Source: JAQBQB01 sp963757185 (lineage in GTDB: Bacteria; Gemmatimonadota; Gemmatimonadetes; Gemmatimonadales; Gemmatimonadaceae). Taken from it: 64,000 nt of DNA. Shown one piece after another: positions 62,847-64,000 of this stretch (position 1 is the first letter of the stretch; every line of letters begins with the position of its first letter). The notes below the pieces were generated by a model. That model was not told where the DNA came from. It saw only the letters and a program-made list of their open reading frames with translations, and ran no database searches. A program made the translations under genes and the position numbers. The stretch spans positions 248,001-312,000 of the forward strand of contig CAVWQI010000008.1 in NCBI GenBank assembly GCA_963757185.1. Reading direction: 5' to 3'.

Positions 62847-64000
62847 GGATTCTCATGGCCCTGTCGATGGCCGTCCTGTCGGCGCAGCGGGGAGCCGCTC
62901 AAGCACCGCATGCCTTGCCGGACAGCGTGACGATCCGGATCGTCGCCACCGAACTGCGATCGGCCGTGCAGATCATGCAGCAGTACCTCGACCGGCCCGT
63001 GATCTTCGTCGGTTCGTCGCCCGGCCCGCAGGTTACGCTCGAGACGCCGCGCCCCGTGCCGCGCGCCGACGTTGCGCGCTATCTGCGCGGACTGCTCGAT
63101 GCGCAGGGTTACGAGCTGGTGAACGACACAGCGTCGGGCACCTATCGTGCGCGGCTCAAGGAGACGCCGCCCGCGCCGCGCGCCGCAACCATGCCGACGC
63201 CGCCGACTTCTGGCTTTGCGCCGACGGCCCGTCCGCAAGCGGCAGCGGAACTCTTCGTGATCGCGCTCAAGCACGCCCGCGCGGCCGACGTCGCGTCGAA
63301 CGTCAACACACTCTTTGGCCGCGGCACGTTCGGCCAAGCCCAGAACAGCTCTCAATCGCGCACGCTCGCCGAAGAACTGCGCGCCAACCAGGTGCCCCCG
63401 CTCGACGCCGGCGCGCTCGCAACGCCAACTCCCGGAACCTCCGCCGGCCGCCCGGCCACTCTCACGGGCGACATCACCATCGTTCCCGACCCGCGCGCCA
63501 ACAGTTTGCTCATTCGCGCCAACCGCGCGGACTTCGATCTCATCAAGGCGATCGTCGATCAAGTCGACGTGCGGCCGGCCCAAGTGCTCATCGAGGTGTT
63601 GATCGTCGAAGCGCAGCGCGACCGCAGCTTCAGCCTCGGCATCTCCGCCGCCGCCGACGATGTCAGTCTCGCGCACCGCGGCGGCGCGATGCTCGGCAGC
63701 GCGGCGCTCGCCCCCGGATCGGGTGGACTCGGCGACTTCACGCTCAAGGTCATGGGACTCGGCGGCGTGAACCTCGGCGCCACGATCGGCGCGGCCGCGG
63801 GGCGTGGCGACGTGCGCATCATCAGCCGGCCGGTCGTGCTCACCGCGAACGACGAGCAGGCTGAAGTCGTCGTCGGGAGCCAGCGGCCGTTCGTGCAGGT
63901 CGCGCGCACGTTGCCGACCGCGGACGTGGGCATTCGCGATGAGGTCGTGCAGTACAAGGACGTCGGCACGAGACTTCGCGTGCGTCCAACGATCAGCATC
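62843..64000 (+). CDS. gspD: Type II secretion secretin GspD, 5' part (cut by right edge)
   Basis: 386 codons are present and the gene runs off the window. A signal peptide (ILMALSMAVLSAQRGAAQA) is followed by N-domains: N0/N1-like SVTIRIVATELRSAVQIMQQYLDRPVIFVG, and a second ring domain, LFVIALKHARAADVASNVNTLFG ... ITIVPDPRANSLLIRANRADFDLIKAIVDQVDVRPAQVLIEVLIVEAQRD. The start of the secretin beta-domain follows (GDVRIISRPVVLTANDEQAEVVVGSQRPFVQ). It forms the outer-membrane channel. The start is a GTG that overlaps the gspC-like stop by four bases. Confidence 0.92.
   Translation, partial: MRILMALSMAVLSAQRGAAQAPHALPDSVTIRIVATELRSAVQIMQQYLDRPVIFVGSSPGPQVTLETPRPVPRADVARYLRGLLDAQGYELVNDTASGTYRARLKETPPAPRAATMPTPPTSGFAPTARPQAAAELFVIALKHARAADVASNVNTLFGRGTFGQAQNSSQSRTLAEELRANQVPPLDAGALATPTPGTSAGRPATLTGDITIVPDPRANSLLIRANRADFDLIKAIVDQVDVRPAQVLIEVLIVEAQRDRSFSLGISAAADDVSLAHRGGAMLGSAALAPGSGGLGDFTLKVMGLGGVNLGATIGAAAGRGDVRIISRPVVLTANDEQAEVVVGSQRPFVQVARTLPTADVGIRDEVVQYKDVGTRLRVRPTISI

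Overview
The window looks like a piece of a high-GC, Gram-negative chromosome, most probably Gemmatimonadota. This is inference from content: a TonB-dependent receptor and an orphan receptor-plug protein with carboxypeptidase-regulatory-like domains, an Omp85/TamB pair, a type II secretion operon, many GTG starts, few clear Shine-Dalgarno sites, and many ATGA/GTGA-coupled operons. I see no phage, transposase, CRISPR array, rRNA or tRNA gene.

Layout. 1-5397 (minus): a BMP-family ABC importer (binding protein, double ATPase, two permeases) in an unbroken series of 4-base overlaps, followed by a frameshifted MFS transporter cut by the left edge. 5455-9824 (plus): nadB, an orphan plug-domain protein, nadA and nadC, the aspartate route to NAD. 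9827-11634 (minus): two tandem ClpN-only proteins and a small zinc ribbon. 11746-16072: an RNB ribonuclease, then zwf-gnd (oxidative pentose phosphate pathway) on the other strand. 16311-19899: a Tat-exported FMN oxidase and a BlaI/M56 pair with a near-consensus promoter bracketed by two operators. 19930-23843: a HAD hydrolase plus KynB-like cyclase, then a histidine kinase/OmpR regulator pair. 24237-33113: a membrane protein, amidohydrolase, ICMT-like methyltransferase, YyaL-type thioredoxin-domain protein, membrane PHP protein plus GT39 transferase, and MarR regulator. 33303-38160: TonB receptor plus TPR lipoprotein-like partner, then a LytS/LytTR pair. 38210-42141: FAD oxidoreductase, MBL hydrolase, M20 peptidase. 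42190-51021 (minus): rho, tamA, tamB. 51479-54972: small regulators, a 47-residue lipoprotein cassette and a TPR protein. 55318-64000 (plus): a compact type II secretion operon in the order E-G-F-H-I-J-K-L-M-C-D, with gspD cut by the right edge.

The most unusual non-coding signal is a family of about 130-170 bp imperfect palindromes. Four copies lie between 13.3 and 26.9 kb, all outside genes, and one encloses a strong intrinsic terminator. A second signal is a recurring set of 7-8 bp tandem repeats (GGTCTCA, CCGGTCT, CGGTCAC, GGTCCACC types) placed just after stop codons. A separate AT-richer inverted-repeat element lies at 40.5-40.7 kb. Other items worth attention are the ATPase-less ClpN pair, a Rho with a glycine/glutamine-rich disordered extension, and the tiny lipoprotein transcription unit.
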